In this document: piece by piece, positions 43,867 through 54,514 of the stretch
Layout of the letters: each line of letters opens with the position of its first letter
Position numbering within the stretch: the stretch's first letter is position 1
Assembly: GCA_930367215.1 (NCBI GenBank)
Contig: OV884056.1
Location: 319,516,709 to 319,580,708, forward strand
Source of the DNA: Pollenia angustigena
Lineage: Eukaryota > Arthropoda > Insecta > Diptera > Polleniidae
Length of the DNA: 64,000 nt
Direction: 5' to 3'
Program-made: the position numbers and the translations under genes
The notes under the pieces: model-generated
What the model saw: the letters and a program-made list of their open reading frames with translations, nothing else
Told to the model about the DNA's origin: nothing
The model's database searches: none

Positions 43867-45415
43867 ATACAAGATAATTACCAAATAATTTTTAAAATCA
43901 GCAACCGATATCGAGGATTACATTGCATTCCATATATGACTCAAATTTGCATGATAATTTCACTCAGTATTGTCAAACTAGAGACGAGTTTAAAAGTCGA
44001 AACTTAGTATTAAAATAATATTAATGAAGTTACTTGATGATCCTTCGTAATAAGTTTATAACTACAGAATTCCTAAACAAGTAGTAAACATTAAAACAAT
44101 TATTCATGATAGGGAAAACATACGTTTCTTTGTACACACTAAATTATAATATTTGTTCGTCGTTTTGGTCTAGCGATTTTAAAATGCATGAATGTACTCG
44201 TACATAAAGTCAAAGTTCCCTTAATTTCTTTTAAAAATCGAGCTAAACGTAAAGAAATGAGCGGTAAAACAATGAAATTATATAAATTGTTGAGTAGCGC
44301 GGGGAAATACCATTACAATAAAAAAAACAAACACACAGAATAATGAAATAACACTCCTACTTCTACATAATTCTACTTGCTTTTTCATAAATTGTATTAC
44401 ATATGTACATTCATGCAAGGAAGAATGGACAACAAACACACACACACATTTGTACTTCACTTTCATTGTTAGACATCAAAGCCGACAATCTTGTAGAAAC
44501 AATAAGAATGACCCTTCAAAAACAGCTTAAAATGTATAGAAAATTATAGAGTAGTTTATAAAGAAAACTGAAAAAAGTCATCAAATATAAAAACGGAAAT
44601 AAGAAAAGAAATCATTGAAATTAAAAAAAAAAAAAAACATTCCACATGACTGGATCTTAAGAGACAGACAATACAGATCGAATCGAAGTTATTTTCAAGT
44701 AAAAGATAATAAATAAATCAAGTGCTAGAAAATCTAATCAAGTGAAAAAAGCAAATTTTCAAGTTGAAATTCTGTCTAAAAAAGTATCAAAAACCACCAT
44801 GAATTGTTGCAAACAAAATCTATAGTTTCAAAATAAATATTTTAGATTTTGTGTACTAAAGTCATTGAATTTTACCCTCATGTTTTAGAAGAAAATGGAA
44901 TATTTTTAACAGGACATTTTTTTAAGCCTTAAATAGTTAAAAACAATAAGTCAGCAGGAGTTAGTTTGCTGTCTGAAATAACTTCACACTTAACAAAGAA
45001 AGTGAATTAGAAAACCCAAGAAAAATAACTTTTATTTTCAAAACAATTGACTCTTCTTGCAAAGCTTAAAAACAGTTGTTTTAAAGAATAAAATCTTCAA
45101 GTGTTATTTATGAAGTAAAAATTTAATTAAAAATTTATCGATGTCTCGATGTTTAATAAGTCATTGCGAAAGCGATGAAAACAGTTCATTATTTCATGCT
45201 AGGAACACAACTGGGTCGTATGTCGTAAGAACATAGGACATAACGCCGTAAATTTCTAAAAACTCGCCCTATTTACTTTTGAGCTTTTACGTTTGCGCCA
45301 ACTGTATTAAATATTACAACATATCTACGTCATATGCTTCTACGTTCATACGGCGCAATTGTCTGTGGTCATTTAAAAAAAAACACGCAATTGAAAACCA
45401 AATTAACTTAAAGTT
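43867..45415. other. Gene-free interval
   Basis: AT-rich; includes a poly-A tract near 44623 and (CA)n near 44436. I see no element ends or coding sequence. Confidence 0.45.
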
Positions 45416-45417
45416 TA

Positions 45418-45480
45418 ACAAGTAAGAGTGCTATATCCAGCTGTGCCGAATCTTTAATACCCTCCACTGAGAGTTTGAAT
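45418..45480 (+). mobile_element. Family B 5'-end stub
   Basis: AACAAGTAAGAGTGCTATATC, CAGCTGTGCCGAATCTTTA, ATACCCTCCACTGAGAG: the first 60 bp of family B. The GC-richer sequence after it (45490-45620) is not recognised. Confidence 0.75.
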
Positions 45481-45622
45481 ATTTCAGGAGTGGGACAGTC
45501 CTCTGTTTGACTGTCCAAGCAACTCACTACTTCCGGTCCTAGACCAAGTATTTCCCGGGCAATGGCTTTTCAGATTCCTCTGAAAGCTAGCTAAAGTGAG
45601 AAGGCGCCCAGTCATGTAGCCT

Positions 45623-45854
45623 GGGGGCAAATTATGGCAGTCGTGATCGAATACTTTTTCGATTCGATAGCAATGTTATTTTTTATTCTTTCTGTCCATA
45701 CTAAACGGATCGGAGCTATTTTTTTAGTGTTGTAAAGCATTTATTTAGTTTTCACAACACTAAAAAAATAAAAACGAATCGGTCAGTATCGACTGAAATA
45801 AAATTGCTTTCGAATCGAAAAAGTATTCGATCACGACTGCCATAATTTGCCCCC
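45623..45854. mobile_element. Almost fully palindromic MITE, 232 bp
   Basis: GGGGGCAAATTATGGCAGTC with its continuation CGTGATCGAATACTTTTTCG is repeated inverted at the right end, a nearly perfect arm of about 47 bp. The centre (TTTTTTAGTGTTGT / ACAACACTAAAAAA) is itself palindromic, so the whole element folds. No coding sequence. Target duplication not resolved. Confidence 0.9.
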
Positions 45855-46089
45855 TGAATGGTTAAAGTACATCTTAACGTCTCAGGCAAGTAGGCAAATT
45901 ACGTGAATATTTGCTGAAGCATGACTGCATCGTGGGATTGGACACGGAGATAGCAGCTGTGATGGCGACCTGTTTTTATTGATAATTTAATCAATTGCAG
46001 TTCACATTCTACTAACATTTGGTTTCGGCTGTGGAAAATTCAAATTAATTTCTATGTTGATTTATTTTAAAAAAATTTAAATATATTGG

Positions 46090-46314
46090 GCCATATCACA
46101 GAGTACAATTCCGTTCGGAATGGAAGAAAACATATTTGTTTGTTGATGGAAAGTGTATTTTGATAGTTTTATGGCCTTTCAGATACAGACAACTCCCATA
46201 CCGTTCATGAAAACAAAAATAGTTTCATTCCAAAACATTTTTTCGTCATTTTCTGAAGCACCAAAATACGGAATGAATTCCGTTTCCGAACGGAATTGTA
46301 CTCTGTGACATGGC
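46090..46314. mobile_element. MITE, 225 bp, about 31-bp TIRs
   Basis: GCCATATCACAGAGTACAAT and, inward from 46314, GCCATGTCACAGAGTACAAT; both continue TCCGTTCGGAA. One mismatch in the arms. No ORF and no clear flanking duplication. Confidence 0.88.
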
Positions 46315-46499
46315 TGATAGAAAGGCTTTGAATTTTTGGTTTTCATCTTTTGATGTTTGGGGAAAAATTTTCATTGTTAAATATTATTTGAGTGAGTCGT
46401 ATGGGTAGAAAATATTAAAGGGAAAAACAATAAAAATTATAGAATTGTGTTAAGGTTCTGTAAGTTGTAATAATTTGTACATCCAATATCGTGGACAGC

Positions 46500-47880
46500 G
46501 CTATTCTCAAGCTTTTGTGGTAAGGTTCTTGTTTACAGTATCCGATCTATATTATTTTGTGTATTTATTATTCTAGAATTGCTCAGGGAGTTTTGTGATA
46601 CCTTATAATTTAAGTATATTGGAGTACCATCCTTAGGGGATAACTTAAGAGCCAAAATCCCAGGAAATATTGTTCGTTGTCAATTGTACCCATGGAGCCC
46701 ATATAAGTGACATAAACGGAGTTAAACCTAATAATTGGTTGCTGTAATTTTTAAGTCATAAGTGTTACTTACATTTGTGCTGTCAACTAATAGTTCACTT
46801 TGACAGCATAGTGGGTGGGTAAAGACCGGTGTAGCAAATAAGATCTTAAGCTACCCCTACACTCATCCGATAGATTTTTCCTTCTCTCTATGGTATCGTT
46901 TATGTCTTAAAGCTACCTAAATTTAAAATTTCTGCTGGCGATTCAAAATTTTGCTTCAAAACAACTATTCGGGAACTGAACACACCCCATCCGACGAGCA
47001 CAGCCGAACTACTAGGTAGCATGTTCCCATGACAATACCCGTAATCCGAAAGAATCGTTACACAGCCCTATCACCAATCTAAGAAAGGAGGGCCAGCAAC
47101 CCACTTTTCCGAAATTAAATTTGCTAACGAATCGCCTAATAAACAGCCTCTTTGGCGCCCTATGCTCCAGTGGGAGTTAGAGGAATATATATATATATAT
47201 ACAGAAGAACTCCGAAAAAGTTAACCAAAATGTCCCAAGGGTTGCTAACTGTTTCGAACTATTTACTTTTCTAAGCGGGCTTAAATTTTAAAAATATTCA
47301 ATAATAAACATGGATCTTTTGGAAATAAATCACTTAAGTTATTCCAATGGCTTAGTTTTCATCATAACAAAAAAGAAACTTAGTTTTTTCATATGTATTC
47401 ATCACACCCTCGAGAATTTAAAAAAACATTTTCTAATTTTTGAGATCCATAACCCAACGCTTGTAGTTTTCTTTGAATATCTGAATTAATTTTGTTCAAA
47501 CTCTCTACTTTCTGCTCATTTCCGATGCTTTTTACTTAAACGTTCAGAAAAGTCAACTAAAAGTAAACTTTTTAGAGCGACGCAGGGACGTTCAAATTCG
47601 GTTAACTTATCCGCAAGATTAACTTTTCCGAGAGTTAACTTTTTCGCGATTCTACTGTATATATATGCAAATGTTACAAAAACCATGAAAAAATAATCCA
47701 CTAAAATGTTTTATCAAAAATTCTGTTGTGGTAAATGTGGTAAAACAAAATTTTTCTTAAAATATTAAAGTTTTTTCTTGTTGTGAATTCGGATAGGTAA
47801 AGTTCGAATTTAGCCAATTGAGCCGAACTTCGGAATCGGCCTAAAAAATTAGATTCGGTCGGACACTAGTAACTATACTA
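46500..47880. other. Interval with GC-richer patch and (TA)n
   Basis: 46800-47190 is less AT-rich (for example CATCCGACGAGCACAGCCGA, TTTGGCGCCCTATGCTCC) and may be the remnant of a transposon untranslated region. (TA)8 lies at about 47187-47202. No open frame with family resemblance. Confidence 0.3.
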
Positions 47881-47884
47881 CTTT

Positions 47885-48440
47885 GGGTTGCAGCCAACTT
47901 CAATTAGTTTAAGAGATTTTGGATCTTGGTATTTTACTAGATATAATAAAACTCGTGGAGTAGCTTTTATAAAGCGTTGGGCTAAGGACTTCACTAATCC
48001 TAAAATTACAAAGCAATTATACACATCTTTGGTAACACCAATCATCGAATATGGTTCTATTAACTGGGATCGTGTTTATAATGTTCACATAAATAGAATC
48101 AAATAGAATCTGTCCAAAAACAATTTTTATTTTTCTGCTTAGGAAACTCAACTTGGAACCCTTCTGAAGCTCTTTCATCCGTTTCTGTTAGACTTGAACG
48201 AGTTAAATTGCCTTCACTAGAAAGCCGAAGAAAAATGCCTAACATTACATTCTTAGTTAATTTGCTTAATGGTTATGTTTGTTCTGAATTCCTGCCTAAT
48301 CATGTAAAAGTTAACGTTATTCAACGATAATCAGGCCAGATTATCAGAAAACCTTTTTCTAATGACTTTGGAAAAACTAAAGATATCATTCAAATAAAAC
48401 TGTTAAGCGAATGAGAATTATGAGCTATTAAAAAATGGAT
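47885..48440 (+). pseudogene. Jockey-type LINE RT ORF, C-terminal relic
   Basis: Reads LRDFGSWYFTRYNKTRGVAF, IKRWAKDFTNPKITKQLYTS, LVTPIIEYGSINWDRVYNVH, INRI, then after a local disruption SVQKQFLFFCLGNSTWNPSE, VRLERVKLPSLESRRKMPNI, TFLVNLLNGYVCSEFL. ARGxxxFIKRW..., LVxPIxEYGSxxW... and SVQKQFLxFxLR define the region after the RT domain in jockey-type LINEs. It is 5'-truncated; a stop follows about 48106 and others appear in the tail. Inactive. No target duplication identified. Confidence 0.82.
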
Positions 48441-48904
48441 AAGAACTGTAAATATGCAGTCTTTACTTTGATTCAAATGTTTTTTTAAATTTAATTTAAA
48501 GAAGTATTTAATTATTTTATTATTTAATATATTTAATTGAGTGCTATTTTGCAAATTGTAATTTTGATAAATTTTTTCATTGAATCAAAAAAAAGTTTGT
48601 TGACCTTAAATTTTATTTTTAACAAACCGTGTTGTTAAAAATTTTCTTGAGATATTTTTTCTGTGTAACAATATTACACGGTGTCATTTCTATCAATATA
48701 ATTCTAAATTGGACTAGATTTTACAACAATCGGGCATGTTCTAGAAATCGAAATGAAGTGAAATTGAAATCGAACGAGATTTTAAGTTCAATTATTTACA
48801 AAATTATCTTATTTTTTCGTTGTTTAATGCGTTGTTCTTGTAAAAATAATTGATACTTAAAGAATGAAGTAGATAAAATGGAATATTTTTATAAACTTTT
48901 ATTA

Positions 48905-50034
48905 CAGGGTCGTTTCAAAAATTTGCTAGATTTTGAATCCACTTCATTTGTATTTATATGTATTTTCACCACTGCTTCCGGCATATGTTTTGAAGAAACA
49001 TGTAAGTTTTTGTGAACTTTCATGAATGAAGTAAGAAGTTAAAAGTATTTTATAGAAAGTGAAAATTATTGTTTTGTGCCGCATACGCAACTTTTCTACA
49101 TTTATTTTTATAAAGGAACTTTTTGTGCGGCATACGTATGCTTACCACGGTGTATTGAGTTGTTTTCATTTTATTTTGCTTTTGCTTTTACAGTACTTTT
49201 CGCTTATAGTCACATCCTTTAGTTGCAACCATAACGTGGACTATATCGCTAATGTGACTATAACGCTAATTCACATATATGCCACTATGACGCATATAAC
49301 CGAATTCGAATATAATCAAGCTATGTGAATAAAGGAAATTAAAAATGCATATAAATTACACCGACATCAGGCTTATGGTTTTACAACAGAGTTACATACT
49401 GTATAAAAAATAGTTAAAATAATAACAATATATTTCCTAACTGATACCAACGGCAAAAACTAATGTTTTACGACTAGAGAGTTGATGACAAAAATTAAAT
49501 GATTTAATTCATTCTTTCTTTGGATAGATTTTTGATTAAAAAACTAAAAAGAACTTAGTAAATTTTGCTTATGTGACTATAACGCCATTAATTTGCTTTA
49601 CTTATCCCTTTGATGGCTGTTGATGGATGGCATATATGGCAAATGTGCTTATATCGCTTAATGGACTATAACGTTAATACTTTATATTAAATTAACTTAT
49701 AGCCGCAAAATAAACAGATAAAATGGACTATATCGCTAATGTGAATATAAGCGTTGTGACTATAAACGAAAAGTACTGTACTACTTTTTTCTTATGGCAA
49801 TGCAGCAAAGCAATAGTGAAATTTAGTTTGTACGTTTTTGTATGAGAAATTTACAGCTTTCGCCAAACAGTGGCGTGTAGAGCAAAACAACACTGAATTA
49901 ATTTTCAAATAGTTGACAAGGAGCAAAATTAATGCTTTATAGGGGTATTCAAAAAATATATATACCCCATACCAAACTCCATTTTTTTTTAATTGGTCGG
50001 TAAGTTAAACCAATAATGAATAAAGTACGATATG
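48905..50034 (-). mobile_element. Family F element, internally deleted copy
   Basis: 48969-49160 (CACTGCTTCCGGCATATG, GTTTTGTGCCGCATACGC, GCATACGTATGCTTACC) matches, inverted, the right part of the 56597-59433 element. 49161-50034 minus its insert matches, inverted, the left part (TTGCTTTGCTGCATTGCCG..., GGGTATATATATTTTGAATA..., GGTTTGACCTACCGACC). The protein-coding centre is absent, so this is a non-autonomous deletion derivative. A 588-bp MITE is inserted at 49191-49778. Outer ends are diverged. Confidence 0.78.
49191..49778. mobile_element. Pogo-like MITE, 588 bp, TA target with known empty site
   Basis: CAGTACTTTTCGCTTATAGT and, inward from 49778, CAGTACTTTTCGTTTATAGT. TA flanks (49189-49190, 49779-49780). 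The homologous copy at 56881-56920, read inverted, gives GCTTTTGCTTTAACTACTTT with no insert, which is the empty site. The interior repeats GGACTATATCGCTAATGTGA-type words. The frame 49059-49328 is not a gene. Confidence 0.92.
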
Positions 50035-51538
50035 TTCTTTAAGAGGTATAAGATAAATATCAAAAGTATGTCATAAGGACGGACAATTTTAGTATTCCCT
50101 CATTTACCACTAGTGATAGTGGAGGGCATACAAAAATAAGATTTCAATCTTTTAAGTTATGCTTTTTTTTGTAATACTCATGTAAAGAAAAACTAGTCCA
50201 CGTTGTAATATTGAAAACCACTAAATGTCAAATTGATTCCATTGCAAAAACAAGAGAAATAAAATAAATGTCCTCATACAGCATTTTAGTTTTATCCATG
50301 TGCCTGCCTTTAACTCGTGTTTCTATTTATGAGTACGAATATTTTGCTAAAAATGCATTCGAGTGTGTGGAGATGTCAACGTATTTGGTTTGTGCTGCAC
50401 AGCGCAGCACTATGTGATCAGCGGATGTGAATGTCAATTTAAAATTTCAAGAATTTTAAATTGAAAAGAAATCACAGAGTGGAACACAGCAGACTGCGAG
50501 CGAGGCACCCTTTCATTACACAGTTTTCTGGCAAATATAAAAATAGGGAAGTCCTTATAAGAAACAATTTTGTTTACTTCTGGCTGTCCAGCTGTGTAAT
50601 ATACCCACACACCCTTACAAACATTAATATACGCACGATAAAAAATTTCTTAAAAGAAAACTTGTATACAAAATAACTTTGAATGTGGTCTTTAGTTTCA
50701 AAAAGGATTCTTGAAACTCTTATTGTAGTATGACTTATAGGGATTTCTAATAGGGGGTAATAAATATCCACACCGTTAGAAATATGTACATAGTACATGT
50801 TTAAATACCTGCTGTTTTTTTCAGACACAATGAAATCAATAAATTGCATATGAATGACATTTTTATTTATTTATGCAAGGGTTCATTTTATGGTGACCCA
50901 CAAAGAGATTTAAATTTTTAACACGTGCTTATAACTTTCTATAAAAATAGTAAATAGAATGTAGTTATAAATTCGTTAAAACAAATTTGAGGAAAGTAAA
51001 AAATAACATATTGTTAATTGAATCACTAAGTGCTGAAAGTTAACCACTGACATTTACTACTTCATGTACCTTATTCGAGTATTGCTAAGAACACAGTCTA
51101 AAAACCCTAAAACGAGCTAAAAAAAACTTGCATTTATTATTTAAACTTCACTGTTTAATTTGATTATATCAAAATTAATTTTTGAAGTAGTTCCGTTTCT
51201 GCCCTTCATGTCAAATAAACTTTGTATATTTAAATATGAATTGATATTTTAATAGAATTGGCGCCCTCTTTATACCTTTAAAGGCATTCTATAAATTTTC
51301 AGTTGTTCTAGTTAGAATTCTTCATGCATTTTTTTTTTAAATAACAGTTTGAGAGCCATTGATGAGAATAAAATGTTAGCAAAGCCAAGAACCCGGTTTT
51401 TTGACACACCCTGTCATCGTTCATGCTTAACTTTTTAAGGCTTAAAATTAAAAGAAAATCTGAATGGAAAATTTAAAACAAATAAAATTCTTATTTCTAA
51501 ATAAAAACATTTGATTCCAAATGTGAAAATAAAACTAA
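50035..51538. other. Gene-free interval
   Basis: AT-rich, no recognised repeat apart from short tracts. The overlapping frames at 50461-50849 lack family features. Confidence 0.45.
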
Positions 51539-51895
51539 CAGGGGTGTGCTGGAAATCGAAAACGTAAAACACAAGAATTTGGAAGTTGTTTTTAATACGT
51601 CTTTACGGCCTGTTTTTAGAAAACGTAAGCAAGTGAGTGAGTGAGAAATTATATTGAAAACAAAAACAAATTTTCGTTTTTTATTGTTGTTTTCAATATA
51701 ATTTCTCACTCACTCACTTGCTTACGTTTTCTAAAAACTGGCAATTAATCTAATTTTTATTCATTTTGTTACAAAATTCTGTTTATAGAGAAATATTTGT
51801 ATTATTTTCATAAAATTCTTTTGTTACAGAAATCTAATTAAAAACGAATTTTAAAATTCTTGCGATTTACGTTTTCGATTTTCAACACACCCCTG
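51539..51895. mobile_element. MITE, 357 bp, TAA target, with internal palindrome
   Basis: CAGGGGTGTGCTGGAAATCG and, inward from 51895, CAGGGGTGTGTTGAAAATCG; both continue AAAACGTAAA. TAA lies outside each end (51536-51538, 51896-51898). A second, central inverted repeat of about 57 bp (51616-51740; GTAAGCAAGTGAGTGAGTGAG and its complement) makes a strong stem. The 3-bp duplication suggests PIF/Harbinger-like, though the CAGGGG start also resembles hAT. Confidence 0.87.
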
Positions 51896-52224
51896 TAAGA
51901 AAATTTAATAAAAGATTTCAACATTCTTGATATTTCATAAATAGAGCTTGCAACTCAAGATAAAGTTTTAAAAGATTTCCCGGTTAAAATCATTGTTTTT
52001 TATCTTCGCTTTTTCGAGTCCGGGAAATTTCGGATATGTATATTTTATAATTTAATATGTAACAAAAGAAATACAGAGGTGAAAAAGTACTTTAATTCAT
52101 TTACAATGTATATTCATACAAAAGGTACTTTGGGTTAGTGGCAGGGTTGTTAGATGTGACGATTTGTCGTCATTTTGACGATTTTTTTGAGAAAGTACAG
52201 TAAAATGACGATTTATTAAATTAA

Positions 52225-52367
52225 GTCCGGGCTCACACTATGAAAGTTTTCTTTCAGAAAGTCTGAGTTTATAGGTGAGAGAGGAGAAAAGAAAAGCATG
52301 TTCTCTTCCCCTCTCACCAATAAACTCAGACTTTCTGAAAGAAAACTTTCATAGTGTGATCCCAGAC
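52225..52367. mobile_element. Palindromic MITE, 143 bp, TAA target
   Basis: GTCCGGGCTCACACTATGAAA and, inward from 52367, GTCTGGGATCACACTATGAAA; the arms run on through GTTTTCTTTCAGAAAGTCTG for about 50 bp. TAA on both sides (52222-52224, 52368-52370) fits PIF/Harbinger-like transposition. It lies inside the hAT element. Confidence 0.92.
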
Positions 52368-52377
52368 TAAAGTAAGA

Positions 52378-52650
52378 GTGTTGCGACGATTTTCTGGCAT
52401 CCTTAAACTTCCTTCATGTTTAGAAACACTTACAAGATATATTAAAAATTATACTGGGAACAGTCCAAAACGTACAATCAATTTTTCGAAATACATACAG
52501 AAATTATTGGAAATTGAACAAACAAAAAAAATTCTTCCCCCATCACAAGCCAGGTGGTTTTCATTAGAAGCATAAGTAACTCAAATTCTACAATTATGTA
52601 CTACAAAAAGTTTATTAAATAAACATGGAGCAGAAAGCTTGTACGAATAG
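52378..52650 (+). pseudogene. hAT transposase C-terminal relic (DUF4371/ZMYM-like)
   Basis: Frame from 52378 reads RRFSGILKLPSCLETLTRYI, KNYTGNSPKRTINFSKYIQK and LLEIEQTKKILPPSQARWFS, then LEA, stop, VTQILQLC. The order LPxxxExLxRxIxxYxxxSPKR..F..Q..L......KIL.PSQ.RW.SLEA.V is the conserved middle of hAT transposases of the ZBED/ZMYM/SCAND3 kind. The catalytic N-terminal half (DExTD, TDGAxxM) and the C-terminal dimerisation part are missing. An in-frame stop follows SLEA. It is enclosed by hAT ends with an 8-bp duplication, so it is the element's own gene. Confidence 0.82.
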
Positions 52651-52874
52651 GATAAGTCTAAAACTATGTTGATTAAACATAACTATACATTTTGAATGTT
52701 TTTAATTTCCTGAGGATGCTAACCAAAGGTTAGCGAAATATCGAAATAATAATTTAATAAATTAAAATTTTTTTTATATAAAAAAAGACCTGGAGCTTAA
52801 AATTAAAAACAATCAAAATATTATTGAAAAAGGTCAATTAAAACTGAATCATAACTATACATTTTACCTATACA

Positions 52875-53010
52875 CCAATACCCCGGTTTGTGTCGTTTCG
52901 AAGTTGCGTCTTTTTAAAATTTCTGTGATTTTGAAGTTGCGTCGTTTTTGTTTCACTTTGCCTTCCATGGCTTCGATGTTGCGTCGTTAGTTGTTCGATT
53001 TGCGTCGTTA
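52875..53010. repeat. Repeated GAAGTTGCGTCGTTT motifs
   Basis: TTCGAAGTTGCGTC, TTGAAGTTGCGTCGTTTT, TCGATGTTGCGTCGTTAG and CGATTTGCGTCGTTAA follow each other within about 130 bp, about 20-60 bp apart, inside the hAT element. Confidence 0.6.
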
Positions 53011-53089
53011 ATATAAAAATGTTTGTACAAAGCTAAAACAGTAAAAGGGGATTTCCCGTTTAAGTCTAATATGTACATATGTATGTGAA

Positions 53090-54085
53090 GGTTGCAAGAT
53101 AAAGATCGTTAGTAGTTTCAAATTCAAAAAAAAGCAAATAAGCTAGGAACAAATGTATGGAAGTGACTGACTGACTCATTCATCATCGCCCAGCCTAAAC
53201 CGCTGACCCTAGAAACTTGAAATTAAGACCAGAGATTGGTCACTCCCCAAATCGATCCACTAAGACGGGATTTTTGGAAATTCGAATGTTTAGGGGGTAA
53301 AAACGGGAAATTCGGTAACCTTATATCTTCAAAACTAAAAGAGATACAAACAAATTGAATACTTATTGTTGTTCTTTAGAAAAATAAGCGAACAGGTGAC
53401 TGGTACTTTTTTGAAATTCGGCCCTTTCAAGGAGTAAACGGGTAAAACCTGAATTTTGGAACTTTTTTGACACCCCATATATCTTTTGAACCAATAAACA
53501 TAGAGGGTATTCGTGTCACAAGTTGCACCTTTGCAAAAAAGCAAAAGTGCAAAAATATAACAACAACCACACAGACAATTAGTTGTGCGTAAATAATTGC
53601 CTTTGTGGTTGTTGTTATGTTTTTGCACTTTTGCTTTTTTGCAAGGGTGCAACTTGTGACGTGATTACCCTTATAGAAACAAAGTTTATACCACATTCGA
53701 TACTTATCAAAAAAATACGAACACAAATTTGGTACTTTTTTGAAATTCGAACATTTAAGGGATGAAAATCGTAACTATTTTTGGTACTTTTTTACAAAAC
53801 TTTTTCCTCCATTCATTGACATATTCGTACAAAATTATGTGCTGCCACTACAATACTGAAGTTTTTGATACTTTAATGGGGGAAAAATATAGTACCCAAA
53901 AAAGGAAATACGGGAAATTTTATATTTTTCTTTAGCTTTTTGGTTCTACTAAAGTATCGGGTTAAATGCTAGAATTTAAACAAGTTCAAACCTAGAAAAA
54001 TTAAACTTTGGCATACAAATATGTCCACGAAGAAAAAGGAGACGCGAACGAAGTAGCGGGTATATATATATGCTAGTATATACAT
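53090..54085 (+). repeat. Family K repeat (interrupted)
   Basis: Contains GACTGACTCATTCATCATCG, GATTGGTCACTCCCCAAATCG, two GGTACTTTTTTGAAATTCG blocks (53403, 53733) and ends GACGCGAACGAAGTAGCGGG, TATATGCTAGTATATA, an end type I know from invertebrate interspersed repeats. Non-coding. A MITE interrupts it at 53515-53660. Confidence 0.5.
53515..53660. mobile_element. Palindromic MITE, 146 bp
   Basis: GTCACAAGTTGCACC at the left pairs with GGTGCAACTTGTGAC at the right; the arms continue GCAAAAAAGCAAAAGTGCAA and AACAACAACCACA, about 57 bp with few mismatches. The palindrome makes the same short peptide appear on both strands, which is not a gene. Confidence 0.9.
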
Positions 54086-54434
54086 ATGTAGTATGTTCAT
54101 TGTAAATATTTTTCAAAAACTTATTTTAATCCAAATTTTTAATATTTTTAATTAGGCTTAAGTTCATGAAATTTAATTTTCATTAAATTATTTTTGTGAA
54201 GAAAGGAATTTTATTTTAATTTTTATTTTAAATTGCTTTGTTTGAATAAAAACTGTTAAACTGCTTTTTTTGCCAATATAAAATTTTATTTTTACACCAA
54301 AAATTAAATTGCTTCTGATTGTAACATTTAAATATTTGACGATTTTGTTTAATGTTCGTGACGATTTTGATGAATTTTGTTAAAACTTTTGACGATTTTT
54401 TAAGAAAAAAGCATAACAACCGTGGTTAGTGGTC

Positions 54435-54492
54435 TGAAACTATCGATAGCACTATCGTTGGTTTTTGACTATCGTTTTGCCATCGATAGTGT
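54435..54492. repeat. TATCGATAG-type motif cluster
   Basis: ACTATCGATAGCACTATCG, GACTATCG and CCATCGATAGTG lie between the hAT element and the next family A copy. Confidence 0.5.
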
Positions 54493-54514
54493 TTTTAAAA
54501 TTAAAATTGAAAAA

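Larger units (their letters stand above)
52142..54424 (+). mobile_element. hAT element relic, 2283 bp, perfect 8-bp target duplication
   Basis: Left end CAGGGTTGTTAGATGTGACG; right end read inward CACGGTTGTTATGC. GTTAGTGG flanks both sides exactly (52134-52141 and 54425-54432). Subterminal TGACGATTT words recur near both ends (about 52158, 52178, 52205 and 54336, 54360, 54389), as hAT transposase-binding repeats do. Inside are a transposase relic (52378-52650) and nested elements (52225-52367, 53515-53660) plus family K DNA. Confidence 0.88.

Noticed and set aside
53335..53765. Cys-rich frames with CGCCYIFALLLFCKGATCD-type peptide on both strands
   Set aside because: The same peptide arises on both strands because the DNA is a palindromic MITE.
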